Source of the DNA: Theropithecus gelada
Taxonomy: Eukaryota > Chordata > Mammalia > Primates > Cercopithecidae
Assembly (NCBI RefSeq): GCF_003255815.1
Contig: NC_037680.1
Span: 9,628,564-9,692,563, forward strand
Length of the DNA stretch: 64,000 nucleotides
Reading direction: 5' to 3'
A program made the translations under genes and the position numbers. The notes beneath the pieces are model-generated. The model searched no databases, was not told the DNA's origin, and saw only the letters and a list, made by a program, of their open reading frames with translations. This document shows, piece by piece, positions 46,835 through 57,790 of this stretch; within the stretch, counting starts at the first letter, position 1; each line of letters opens with the position of its first letter.

Positions 46835-47485
46835 ATATCCGTTTGCAGGTAGTAGTGTAGGCCATATGCATTTTACTTTTCTTCCCAGTGGTAACTATAA
46901 AAAACAAAGAAGAACATCAGAGTGCTATGAAGAATTTCCAAGAAATAAGCCCGTTCAGAGGTAATTTCCTTATTTCACAGTTTATCGCCCAGCTTGAATC
47001 TGGTTCTGCTAATGTAATATTATGCTGTGTCTGTCTGTGGAAGGCCAGATTTGTTCACAATTATTTATGTTGTTCCAGTTGTATACTACTTCCAGTTATG
47101 CCCTACCAACCTGGCACATATCTAAGGGCCAAAGAACATTCATAAAGACAAGGAGAAAGGCTAATGTGATGGTATTCCTCCCCACCATTGTTTGACGATT
47201 TTCAGATACAGCTGGCAAGACGGGAGATATTTGTCCAGCACAATTTCTGGACAAAAAATTAGTATGATTCTAAATCCCTCTAGTTACCAAAATGTGTTGA
47301 TTACCAGATGGTCCCAAACCAAAATCAGAGAACAAAACCATCAAAAGCCAAAATATCAGTATACTTCTCTGATAAATTTTCTATGAATTTAGAACAAAAA
47401 GCAAGGCCTTTAACCTGCTTACCTGTTGAGCAAGGTCTTACAATATTATTTAGGTCCTCTTAGAGCATCATCTCTACTAAATGAC
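46835..47485. other. Unique intronic DNA
   Basis: Open frames at 46888-47145 and 47192-47386 have no recognised homology. No splice-bounded exon is evident. Confidence 0.4.
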
Positions 47486-47489
47486 CTTA

Positions 47490-47640
47490 ACAGTCATTAA
47501 TAACCAACAAATATATATTTAATGTCTACTGGGTGAAAGGCATAGTATCAAGTAATCCCTGTAAGGAATAAAAGAGATAAACCTAATGATGAAATTTTGG
47601 CTCTCATAGAAGTCATGTTACTTAATAACCCTGAGTATCA
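47490..47640 (-). repeat. L2 LINE fragment
   Basis: 'aaccaacaaatatatattta', 'tgtctactgggtgaaaggca', 'tagtatcaagtaatccctgt' follow antisense L2. Confidence 0.5.
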
Positions 47641-47739
47641 TTCTGAAGTTGTTTAGACGTCTTCTATGATACCCAAACACAGACAGTTCTTACAAGCTGA
47701 CAATAGCACGGGTGTGTCTTATTTTGTAATCCTTTAGCT

Positions 47740-47925
47740 CGGTGGTTCCAAAACATCAATATGCATCAGAATCACCTGAAGGGCTTGTTAAACCAAATAT
47801 TGCTGGGCCCTACCCCAAGAGTTTCTGATTTAGTAGGTGAAGTCAGACGGAGAATTTGCATTTTTAATGGGTTCACAGGAGATGCTGATGCTGCTGGTCT
47901 AGGGAGAGCACTTTGATAACCACTA
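47740..47925 (+). mobile_element. MER5A hAT DNA transposon, near-complete
   Basis: Both ends are preserved: 'cggtggttccaaaacatcaa' at the left and 'gcactttgataaccacta' at the right form the degenerate hAT terminal inverted repeats. The body has 'catcagaatcacctgaaggg', 'gctgggccctaccccaagag', 'tttctgatttagtaggtgaa', 'gatgctgatgctgctggtct'. 8-bp flanks 'ctttagct' (47732-47739) and 'tcttagct' (47926-47933) are a slightly eroded target duplication of the length expected for hAT elements. Confidence 0.9.
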
Positions 47926-47933
47926 TCTTAGCT

Positions 47934-49084
47934 TACTACCTCCATGCTTCTTTGTAGAACCATAATGTCTTTTCAGTGAGAGTTAGTAATTTGTCATCAC
48001 AAATTTACCATCAAGAATGTCTTCGCTAACTGACCAAAACATGAATTTCTAAAAAATTATTAACACATTACTTTTTCAAGGATAAAATAAATACTAAATA
48101 TTTCACAAAACTGTTTAAATTTACCTCGAAATTTATATTATATGAGAATACTTCCTAAAAGTAAAAGTTGACATTCAAACACTATGTCAAATAAAAAAGA
48201 AATGTTTGATTTTATGAAGATATAAGCTATAAAATGTAAAGCTGGCCAATTATTATAGTTACTCTTTATTAAAAAGAAAAAAAACTGTAATGCTTCATTT
48301 TAAAAACAGCTGAATTTATAGCAATTTGAAATAAATTGTCCTATAATTATTTAAGATTTAAATACTTGACCATAAATGGAAATTGTAAATGGTGATAAAT
48401 TTGTCATTAGCAGATGGTCTTATTCATGTTCATCACAGGCTGTGATTTTGCTTTAAGCCTATAAGGAAGCTGTGTCAGAATAATTAAAAATATGTAGACC
48501 ATTGCTAAGAGAAAAAAATTTTCTCTCACACACATACAGTATCCTCATTTCTAATTTTTGTAAGTTTTTTCTTTTCATTTCATCATCTGTCACCACTTAG
48601 AATGACTCATCCTAATGCTGAAGGAAAATCTGTACCTTGCTTAAATGGAAGTATAGAACTCACTGGTGAATTCAGTTGTTGTAGAGTTACCAGAGATAAC
48701 TCTCTTTGGTGTGTATGAATCTATGTTGAGTCGATAATTTTATAAAGTTTCTTTTTATGTTTTCTTATGAGTAAAGTTCTTAGGATTAGGCCTAGGAAGA
48801 CTCTCTAAGATAAGGTACAATATAGAAGTATGTAAGAATCTTTGCACTTAGAATTTCATATGTTGTAATAGTGAAACTGAAGAATCTTCCATTTTGCATA
48901 TTGCAATGACACACAGAGGTGGATTCTTTGTTATTAAACCCTCCTTGCATTTCTAAATTTTTGTGGATGTAATTTATATGTTTAATTATGAAATACCCTT
49001 TAAGAATAACTTGCAATTCAAGTTCAAGTACTATGTGAAACACAGGTTTGTCAGCGTCCAGCATTTAGGTTAGGGGTATAGAAT
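47934..49084. other. Unique AT-rich intronic DNA
   Basis: About 1.15 kb without recognised repeats or exons. Confidence 0.45.
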
Positions 49085-49096
49085 TAACAACAAGTG

Positions 49097-49379
49097 GGTC
49101 GGGCACAGTGGCTCACGCCTGTAATCCCAGCACTTTGGGAGGCTGAGGGGAGTGGATCATGAGGTCAAGAGATCAAGATCATCCTGGCCAACATGGTGAA
49201 ACCCCATCTCTACTAAAAATATAAAAATTAGCTGGGCGTGGTAGCAGGCACCTGTAGTCCCAGCTACTAGGGAGGCTGTGAGGCAGGATAATCACTTGAA
49301 CCTGGGAGGCAGAGGATGCAGTGAGCAGCCTGGCAACAGAGTGAGACTCTGTCTCAAAATAAAAATAAAAATAAAAAAA
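49097..49379 (+). mobile_element. AluS/AluY-type SINE with target duplication
   Basis: Sense Alu: 'ggtcgggcacagtggctcac'-type start, 'gaggtcaagagatcaagatc', linker 'ctaaaaatataaaaattagc', and an (AAAAT)n-type tail. About 30 bp of the right arm around the usual 'gagatcatgccactgcactcc' are deleted, so 'gatgcagtgag' joins 'cagcctgg'. It is flanked by 'taacaacaagtg' at 49085-49096 and 'taacaaccagtg' at 49380-49391, a 12-bp duplication with one mismatch. Confidence 0.94.
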
Positions 49380-49391
49380 TAACAACCAGTG

Positions 49392-52300
49392 AGATTGCAA
49401 TGCTATATTTCCAAGCCATCTCATCATGCCAGTTCATGGCATTGTCACACTCCAAAATACCAATTTGCTAAAGAAATTATTTCCTAACCACCATGTTCCA
49501 AGCCTACAAACTTAACAATATATACTTGTAATAAGATTTTCATCCTCTTTTACCCCCTTATCTTCTGTTTCCTATGCCTCATTTGGCTGAGACTATGGAT
49601 TCGAAGTAGCAAGGGGTAAAAAGTCTTTATTAGCACAATGACTCATCAATATTACAATATAAAAGGCAGAAAAAATCACCATGAAAAAGTTTGCCAGCTC
49701 AATATGTACTCTGAAGACAATGAAAATCTTAAAGATTCGTTTAAGTATAGTTTGTAAAAACTTGCAGTAGGGCTATGTAGGAAGTAACTAGAACTTTTAG
49801 ACCTTGAGACGCTTTTCTAAATGGAAGTGAAAACCTGGGTGTGAAGGCGGTATTAAAATAAATCAGGCAGGTCTCGAAAAAAGGAAAGAGAGAGAGGAAG
49901 ACTGATCACTAAACAGGAAGCATAAAGAAATATTGTGTACTGTATTTCAGAGTTACCATATAAAATATAATACATATAATTCTTGATCCAGGAATTACCA
50001 CCCCAGATAAGTTACTCACAATTTACAACTTCAAAAAGGATGAAGGATTTCCTCTACTCACTCTAGACACACATGGATGCTAGACTGATATTCAAATGTG
50101 AAAGAAATAAGAAAAAAATCTGCACATTTTAGAGGCAAAATTCTAAGTTTGCAATTTGACTAGCAAAAGAAGTAAACCAAGACCAGAGATTTAGCTGAAA
50201 GGTTTAATTTACTTTCAGTGCAGCCAAGAGAAGCCATAACGGTGAAGGAAAAAATCAAGTTTGCTACCCATGGTGGGGGACATTCTTCAGAAATCACGTT
50301 TATAATAACCCACAGATCTGTTCTCTATTTAGCATTCCCAGATAGTTCCTAAAATTTTCCGTTATAGATCTCAGAGTAAAAGATTTTTTTAAAAGAGTAT
50401 TGCTACCTTCACAGGAAGATTTGTAATCATATCAGGAAAAGCTTTACTCCTTTACAAGCTCTGAAATAGACGGAAGTTTTCAGAGTGAATTGCATTCAAC
50501 ATTTCACCCAAAGTGATCTGAGAACACACTTGGCACCTTATTTGACTCCCTTTTCTCTCCCTTACTGGTTTTGATGATAGGAACATACCTGCCCAAGTAT
50601 GCCAGGAAAAGTGTGTCAGTAACTGGCTGAGCTAAAGAATGGCCAGAATGACCAAAGCAAGTGTCAAGCAACCTGAATACTGTTGATCATCTTGTTCCAT
50701 TATAATGTCTCCCAATTCCCTCTTTTCCAACTCTGACACATCATGGCCACAAACAGCCTTCATGGGCAACAATTGCTGAATTTGACCCACTATAGACTTC
50801 ACCACTTCTTGAACTTCAGGTGGGGAAGAAAACACACATACACACACACACGCAGCTGTTTTTTCTCCTCCTGCACACTTTTGGTCTTTACAGCTATTTT
50901 AGCAACGCATGTTATTTTTGTTCATGCCCATTGCATTCTTTTTAGCAGTAGTTTACTGTTGAGAGAAGAAATATTCAGCATTTACTATGCTGATGGGGGA
51001 AAAGTTCCCTAGAGGTTATTACACTGAGCTTTGGGGGAAGTCTCTAGAGGTTTTCGAATTTCTAAAATGGATCAATCTGCAAGTTATTTATTTCCAGATC
51101 CTCAAAGTGGGTTATCATTATCTGCAGGTCAACCAGATTCCATGAGGGAGGGTTCCTTAAAATTATCCGATAGTAACTTTAAGAGTGAGGAAAAAAATTC
51201 ACTTTAAACAACCATGCTTGAAACGAAAATTCTAAAAGTTCAAAGAGTATTTTGAGCTCCAATGTCCCATAGCTTCCCAGAAACCTCCCATCTTAGAGTT
51301 TTTCTTTAGATTGTTATTGCATTTTGTTCATAGGCTAATGCATTACCTAAATATAGATAGCCATTTTTAGTATAAATTCCAAAAGCCATAAATGTTTCAT
51401 AATTGAGCACATAATTTGAACTAAGAGAGCTTTTGCACTCATCCCTTTTTACTGTTGCAAATTGGAAAATACTCAAGTAATTACTCCCTTACTAGCTCAG
51501 TGCTTGCAACTATATATACTTTGTGAACATCACAAGCATTTTTTTTTTTTTTTGCTCCCCAGAGCAATATTGGGAGTGGGGTGCACAAAAGAATTTAACT
51601 TTTACAATTAACCAAATTACCCAGAGCTTTGATTCAAGATTCCTTCATTAAGCCATTAATATAATACATTGTTATTTTTATGATGCTTTTCATTTCAATT
51701 CAACGGCTGCAGTTAGAAGGAAAAATCAGCATCTGCAAGATCAGCAAGATGATGTAAAACCCCTACACTAGAAGCATTTCTTTTTTTTTCTGTTCCACAG
51801 TTTGTTTGTGGGCAGTCAATGCCAGAGCAATAATAAAGGAAGTGATTTGAAGTCTCAGAAAGTAGTAGTCATTTGTGCTTACTCAATAAAGAAAAGGGAA
51901 AATAAATGCTTCGTTCCTGTGACCTCAAACTCTTAAACAGAAAGCCACTGGTTATGTTATGGCATTCTAGACATACTCAGCAGTAGGCAGCCAGTTTGTA
52001 ACTCTATCCTACTTTAGACTTCAACACATACTTCCCACTAGAGCTTATATATCCCAATGTAGAGTGTCACGTATTTACTATTTTGACTTTGTTCAATGGT
52101 GATATGCTTAGACAATTGATGTATGTGGGAAAACTGATACACAGAGGAAAACTTATATCCAAAAGCTCAACATTTTTTATTTCTAAACTTAAATACGGCA
52201 CAAAAAATCTAACACTGAAAAAGATTCTCATATCTTTGTTATTAGATATGGTATAAATTATCTGAATATGAGTTCTGCATGATTTCAGTTAACTCCCTAT

Positions 52301-53540
52301 GTTTATGTGTGATGGGAATCTAAGTATGCATCATTTAATATACCCTGGAAACCCCATTGCTTTTAAAAGTCACTGCTAATAAATAGAGGAACATGTTTAG
52401 TTTATGGTTTATCTATCACTGAAACACTCTGGCAAAGGGTAGGTAAATTCATGAAGAAGAGACATTGTTGAAAATTGTATTCCTTTTGTAATTACAGTCT
52501 ATGCAATATTATTAAAGGCCTGAGACATAAACAAAATATGATGTAAATCATAAAAAGTCAGGCTTATCAAATTCTGTAATAGTAGCAAAAGGTATGCACT
52601 TGTATGTTAATGAGAGATTGCAGTAATTAAAGATGCCCTGTCAGGATATCACGTTTCTTTCTGTTTTTGTTTTTTTGTTTTTTTCATAAAAGAGTTTCAG
52701 ACAAATCCATCACCTTCCCTCAAGATGCAAAATATCCACACAGATAATAATACAATTCAAGTAAATGGCAAAATAGAGTGAACTTTGATTGGAAGCCTGG
52801 TCACTTATAAACCTTCTTGGAAGTAAAAGCATCCCAAATGAAAACAAAGAGATTGGTATAAGCATGACTTGAAACTAAAACAGAAGAGTGAAATTGTGAG
52901 TTTGTTCTTTGCCTTTAACCATGTGCTGTCAGAAAAGCCTCAAATTTTAAACAACACCTGCATTAAAGAGTGTCTCCAATCATCTCACTGGTTTTGAGTT
53001 ACATGGTGATATAAATAAGGACATGTGATTTTATACTCTCTCTCTAGTCTTTCATCCTCTCTCACCATAATCACTTTAGTATAAACACCAGTTCAATGCT
53101 CACAATAAAGGATGAGCTTTTTTTAAAAAAAGGATAAGAGATCCAAAATTCATATGACAATGAAATTCTGTTTTCAGACTTGTAGTCAATTTGATGCTAT
53201 TTATTTCTAGCAGTTTGCAAATTCTTCACCAGTTCTATCAAGAAAATTGGCATGGACTGGAAACTCTTCTAAACACTCACTAAACTTTCATCTGGAAATA
53301 TACCACTGATAGATTCTCAGTAAAAAGAAGTCATCAGGATGAAAGAAGTGTTCAGTGGAAACTATTCTTTCCAGTCTACATACACATGCAGAGCCAAATG
53401 CTTTATTGTGATTCAACCTTCAATTCAAACTCAAGTCAATAGGTATGTCCACTATCAGTACCCCTATCAATGCCCATGTGTTAGGTAGATGAATGAAGAC
53501 ACATGTGCAGAAGCAGAGGGAAGAAACAAAACCAGATCCT
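49392..53540. other. Repeat-poor intron next to the DPP10 exon
   Basis: More than 4 kb with no transposable element that I can recognise, the longest such stretch in the window. It contains only a short (CA)n at 50831-50851 and T-runs at 51540-51554 and about 51779-51789. Depletion of insertions next to a promoter is often seen where regulatory DNA is under constraint, but that reading is an inference. Confidence 0.4.
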
Positions 53541-53542
53541 AC
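53541..53542 (-). other. DPP10: Splice donor of the DPP10 alternative first exon
   Basis: On the minus strand the exon ends ATC AAG and the intron starts GTAGGA. The AAG|GTAGGA context fits a U1 donor (AG|GTRRG) well. The junction falls between codons (phase 0), as needed to continue into the shared DPP10 coding frame. Confidence 0.88.
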
Positions 53543-53602
53543 CTTGATTGTTTTTGAGGGTTGACACTTGATGTGATGGGACACGCTGGCAGTTTGGTTC
53601 AT
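53543..53602 (-). CDS. DPP10: DPP10 alternative first coding exon (variable cytoplasmic N-terminus)
   Basis: This exon encodes 20 residues, MNQTASVSHHIKCQPSKTIK, from ATG at 53602-53600 to AAG at 53545-53543, followed by a GT donor. I recognise this N-terminus as that of a long DPP10 isoform. DPP10 is a type II membrane glycoprotein of the DPP4 family that lacks peptidase activity. It joins Kv4 channels (KCND2/KCND3) with KChIPs and alters surface expression and gating of A-type potassium current in neurons. Its isoforms differ mainly in this short cytoplasmic segment, which is supplied by alternative promoters and first exons. An in-frame TGA sits two codons upstream, and A at -3 gives a fair Kozak context. 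No other ATG occurs in the 218 nt upstream. The membrane anchor and beta-propeller/hydrolase-fold exons lie outside the window. Identification rests on memory of the protein. Reading past the donor gives an unrelated tail that is intronic. Confidence 0.9.
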
Positions 53603-53830
53603 GTTTCAGGACCCTGGACAGTACACAATCCCAGGCGGAGTTCCAGAATGAACTAGAGATCAAGTCTCCTCTATTGGACTTCAGTAGGGGCTGCTGCTGC
53701 TGCTGCTGCTGCTGCTACTGCTGTTGCTTCTGCTGCTTCTCTTTCTGCTGCTTCCTCACTCCGGAGGCTGAAACGCTGTCAGATTGGAGGAATCTGTATC
53801 TCACTTAGCCCTAAATAAAGCATTTACTTG
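53603..53830 (-). promoter_or_regulatory. DPP10: DPP10 5' leader and proximal promoter region
   Basis: Sequence directly upstream of the start codon on the minus strand. It holds the CAG/CTG tract (53691-53756), a CCAAT box in minus sense at 53784-53788 (plus strand 'agattggagg') and a weak TATA-like 'ctttatttag' (plus strand 53811-53820). There is no CpG island. No upstream ATG occurs until about 53823, so a transcript starting near 53780-53800 would have a leader of roughly 180-200 nt that includes the triplet repeat. The transcription start is not determined by the sequence, and these motif calls are weak on their own. Confidence 0.4.
53691..53756. repeat. (CTG)8 and degenerate CTG/CTT tract, CAG in DPP10 sense
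   Basis: Eight pure CTG units at 53691-53714 are followed by CTA CTG CTG TTG CTT CTG CTG CTT CTC TTT CTG CTG CTT. In the DPP10 transcript sense this reads CAG/AAG repeats and ends 88 nt before the ATG. A TAG within the CAG frame means it is not part of a longer polyglutamine frame. Pure triplet tracts of this kind are often length-polymorphic. Confidence 0.9.
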
Positions 53831-55330
53831 GTTCATCAGTCTCAAAGCTCTTGGCAATATGGAATAGAAAGCCAAAAACGGTTTAAATTCACTTGCAGTG
53901 TACCTTTTCAGTATGGAGATGTGACAGCTCCACAGTACAGCCAATGATCCTGGCTCTCATTCCCTTTTCAAAGGGACAAAAACCAGAAAACATACAGAGA
54001 TCAATTGCAGTCCTGCAGTTTAAAGGGGCACTCTCAACTCCTCTGTCTCTCCAGATTATACTTTTTCTACTGCAAAATATTCCTCTCTCTCTCTCCCTCT
54101 CCCCACTCCAAACCCAGGTTTGTTTTTTTTTTTTTTTTAATCATAACATCCCCATTCTCTTACTAAATTTTATTCCTTCCTGGGTACTTCTTGCAACCAA
54201 AACACAAGTAAATGCTGTAGGGGGTGGAAAAAAACCTGTTGGCAGTTTCAGAATTTAGAGGTTTTACATCTGTAGGTTGAAGGACTGATATTTCTTATGG
54301 ACATTTTTAAAATTTAGCCATAACAGCCAGCCAAGAGACTATCCTTTCTGTATGGTGGGAGAAAGCTTAAGGTATATTTTTAAAGTCTTCAAATACAATA
54401 CTTATTGTAGTTTTTGGATATTGCACCAAAGCAAGACAATGGTTTTTTTTAACCTTTATTTTTGACCATTGTTTTCCTTGAAGCCACATTTTTTGACTGC
54501 CTGGGACAAACTGGTAGTTAGGTCATGCCAGTCCAACTCCCCAAACGGTCACCTCTCTGTCCCTAATGTCATTGTAAGCAAAAAAATTATAAATATTTGT
54601 AAATTAAATTTTCTGAGTCACCAGTCCCCACTGTCACATCAACATTGACTAGAGGAATATATATCCTGGTCGGAAATAAGATCCAGCAGTCTTAAGTAAA
54701 TGCAGAACGTTCTTTTCCAACTTTTGTTGCGAAGTATTTGATGTTGAAAACCAGCACTATTTATTCATCAGAAATGTATCCTACTAATGAAATGCTAGGT
54801 TTATAAGATTGAAGTAATGAACTACATTCAGGAGGCTTTATGAACAGCCTAAAAATATTACAGATAACTTTAATATGAAATAAATTAATGAGTTTGGTAA
54901 AATAAATTTATACATAATTGTAAAAATATATTTTCTCTTGTAAAAGAGAAAAGGGATCTAAACATTCTGGCAAAATAGTCTATACATGTTTGAGGATGGC
55001 TGAGTTTCAGAAGGTTATAGTTGTAAGCAGCATAGTGGAGGTAAGGATGTGACAGAAGCAAGATCAGACTGTCTGGAGCCACAAAGGTTAATGGCAAGAG
55101 TATTGGAGAAATCAGGAGAATCGTGGGAAAAGAGATGGAGCCAATAAGAACCAGGCATAAGGCTGCGTCCAAGAATCTGGTGTGCCAGTATCAAGGCATC
55201 ACACTGAGCACAACCAGAGGCAGCCGTAGGGCCAAAAAATCCTGTGATTTGAAGTTTAAAATTCTAAATCATAAACATGGCTGGAATTTGTCTCTTCTCT
55301 TGTATTTGGTTGAATAGCATTGCTTTAAAT
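53831..55330. other. Upstream flank of the DPP10 exon, no repeats recognised
   Basis: Unique DNA with a (CT)n pyrimidine tract at 54083-54108 and a T-run at 54124-54139. A 121-codon plus-strand open frame at 53893-54258 crosses these tracts and has no recognised homology. No exon is supported. Confidence 0.4.
54083..54139. repeat. Pyrimidine-rich tract (CT)n and T-run
   Basis: 'cctctctctctctccctctc' followed after a short spacer by about 16 T. It lies about 480 bp upstream of the DPP10 start codon and is purine-rich (GA) in the DPP10 sense. Confidence 0.8.
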
Positions 55331-55334
55331 AATT

Positions 55335-55670
55335 CATAAATCACAAAAAAATTATATTAAAAATGTTTCAACATTTTGTATTCAACAATAATGAAAACAA
55401 CATAGAAAATTTGCAACGTGCAGCTAAATCAATATTTAGAGGAAAATGTATATAAATAAGTATCGACATCAGAAATGCAGAAAGGCATAAAATTAATAAT
55501 TAATAAGCTAAATATTCATCTCAAAGAGTTAGAAAAAGAATGGCAAAATAAACTCAAATAAATTATGGGGGAAAAACAATAAAGAGAAGGGAAGAAAGTA
55601 ATGAAGTAAAAAACGAACAAAATATTCAATGAAAAAACCCATGAATATTTCAACAGGTAGTTTACCATTT
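55335..55670 (+). repeat. L1M ORF2 fragment
   Basis: 'aatttgcaacgtgcagctaa', 'atatttagaggaaaatgtat', 'gcataaaattaataattaat' and 'gagttagaaaaagaatggca' follow the L1 ORF2 segment between the endonuclease and reverse transcriptase in sense. Reading frames are destroyed. Confidence 0.6.
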
Positions 55671-57480
55671 GATAATCTCTGAATAAATGAATATTCTACA
55701 CGAGCAGAATTGGCTTAATTCCTTTCTTAGACAGCCCTTTACACTAGGTATCTAAGAAACTTCCAGATTAAATTATCTGGGGAGTCCACAGGGAGAGAGT
55801 GAGGAAGGGTGGAAGAGAAGAACAGTCCAAGAGTTCAGAGTATCCATCCCCATCAAAGAACTGTACAGGATGGAAGGAGCCACTAGTACTTCAAGGAACC
55901 CTCACCAGGCACATTGATAGGGACAGCATTTATATGCCTACCACAAAAAGGTTACGAGTTGCTAGATTTCTACAACTATAGTCACATGAGACTTCACCCC
56001 TTTTCTACAATTTTTCAAAAAGGTTCTACCCTCATCTGGATGGCAGCAGGATCCAAGAAAGATATTGACACTACTATTTATAGGTAGGTAACTAGAATCC
56101 ACCTAAAATCTTTTCCCAAACTTGCATTTTGAAAATAGACAAAAATCACAGTAAGAGAAAAGAGTTCCTTGTATACACCATATGCTCCCTTTCCAGGCTC
56201 CACATTATATCAAACTCCAAGTTCCAAAGAAAAATCAAGTGTTCAGAGCAAAACATATGACCCAAATCTCATTTTGGATCTTATTTTCCCTTTTTGTTAT
56301 ATTATCATTTCATGAATCAAGGAAATGAAAACCATAGTAATTTTTAAACATTTCTATTTAAAACATGTATAAATTTTTCATTATTTTGTAAAATCTGCTG
56401 TGTCTTAATGTAGCCAATTGGAATGTACAACTAGAAGAAAATAGAGACCAAAAAATTTAGACAAATGCTAGAGAATTACAAATACCGCTTAATAAGGATA
56501 ATTCATATACATTTCTTCTAATTGGGATATATTGGGCTCAATATGTTTAGAATGAAAACAGCTGCAAAATTGCATCACAGTTTGTCACATGGAAGGATTT
56601 TTTTTTAAGGTTTAGATCTACTGAAGAAACACTATACAGTAAATCATACTGAACTAGAAAATTTAGACAATTTAGTCCAAAGGACCAGTTTCAAATTTAA
56701 TCAACACTTATGATAACCATATAAAAATATGCTGTTGTCAAACAGTTTGGGAAAAGTTAGGAGTCAGTCCCTTCCACCTTTCCCACACACAAAAAAAATT
56801 AAGATGGCTAATATTTCAGAAAATACAACCCACAATCTTCCTTGACCAGCTATCGTTTGATCCGGGAAATAGACATTTAGGATGGGGTTAATGAAAATAT
56901 CCCATCAGAAAAAAAAAAAAAAAAAAGTCAAAGTGTCAGATGGATTCTACTACCAATTTCAGTCTCTTTGTTTCAAGTCCCATCTGCCCAAGCCCTAACT
57001 AGCTGGTCACAGTGATGACCTACAGATTGCAAAGTTAGGCAAACCCAGGCCTCTAGTCAGTAAGAATGGTATCTGAAAGGATATTGGGCTGTTTCCCTGA
57101 TTTTTTGAAATCTACTGTAGAAAATTCAAATCCCTACACGACCATTGAGAGGTCACCTCCTCATCTTAATACCCACCATCTGTGTTCTGGTCTTCTCATG
57201 ACCTGTCCACTGAGTCATTTGCATTTCCTACTAGAACTGGAATATGGTTTCAAATTGTTGGCTTTTTTGACTTGACCCTTACTTAACTCCTGCCTGTCAC
57301 CTCTTTCTTCGTGACTGACCCCTGTTTCTAACATCTTTGCTTCAGATTGTTCCTGGGATTCACCCAAGTGGATGTCTCTGGCCTAATTCTGGCTTCATGG
57401 TCTTCAAGAATTGATCTTTTCTGCAAAACACTTGCACAGTTAGGATAGGCAAAGTCATGGTTCAATAACAAGTAACCTCC
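55671..57480. other. Unique DNA upstream of DPP10 exon
   Basis: No recognised repeat except an A-run at 56910-56926. Open frames are short. Nothing is called. Confidence 0.4.
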
Positions 57481-57482
57481 AA

Positions 57483-57790
57483 GGTTGGGTGCAGTGGCCT
57501 ATGCTGATAATCCCAGCATTTTGAGAGGCTGAGGCAAGAGAGTCACTTGAGGCCAGGAGTTTGAGACCAGCCTGGGCAACATGGCAAACCCCATCTCTAT
57601 GAAAAACATACAAAAATTAGCCCGGCATGGTGGTACACACCTGTAATCCCAGCTATTCAGAAGACCGAGGCATGAGAGTTGCTTGAACCCCAGAGGCGGA
57701 GGTTGCAGTGAGCTGAGATTGTGCCACTGCACTACAGCCTGAGTGACAGAGTGAGACTCTATCTCAAAAAATAAAAATAAATAAATAAAT
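57483..57790 (+). mobile_element. Alu SINE (AluJ/S, diverged)
   Basis: Full-length sense Alu: 'ggttgggtgcagtggcctat', 'ccaggagtttgagaccagcc', linker 'catacaaaaattagcccggc', 'gcactacagcctgagtgaca', and an (AAAT)n-expanded tail at 57766-57790. 'gaggccaggagtttgagacc' and 'cctgggcaacatggc' are states typical of AluJ/early AluS. Confidence 0.93.

Larger units (their letters stand above)
1..53542 (-). other. DPP10: DPP10 intron following the alternative first exon (5' part)
   Basis: Inferred from the splice donor at 53541-53542. Everything at lower coordinates lies downstream of the DPP10 exon on the minus strand. The next DPP10 coding exon, expected to begin with residues ELGSN and to lead into the single membrane segment, was not seen in any frame. 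The intron therefore extends beyond the left edge. DPP10 is known for very long 5' introns, which fits more than 53 kb without another exon. Confidence 0.75.

Noticed and set aside
53691..53756. The CAG tract as a polyglutamine coding repeat
   Set aside because: In DPP10 sense the CAG frame is broken by a TAG, and an in-frame TGA lies between the tract and the start codon, so it cannot be part of the DPP10 protein.
53893..54258. A 121-codon plus-strand frame just upstream of the DPP10 exon
   Set aside because: Crosses (CT)n and poly(T) tracts that give Ser-Leu and Phe runs. No homology recognised and it is opposite in strand to DPP10.
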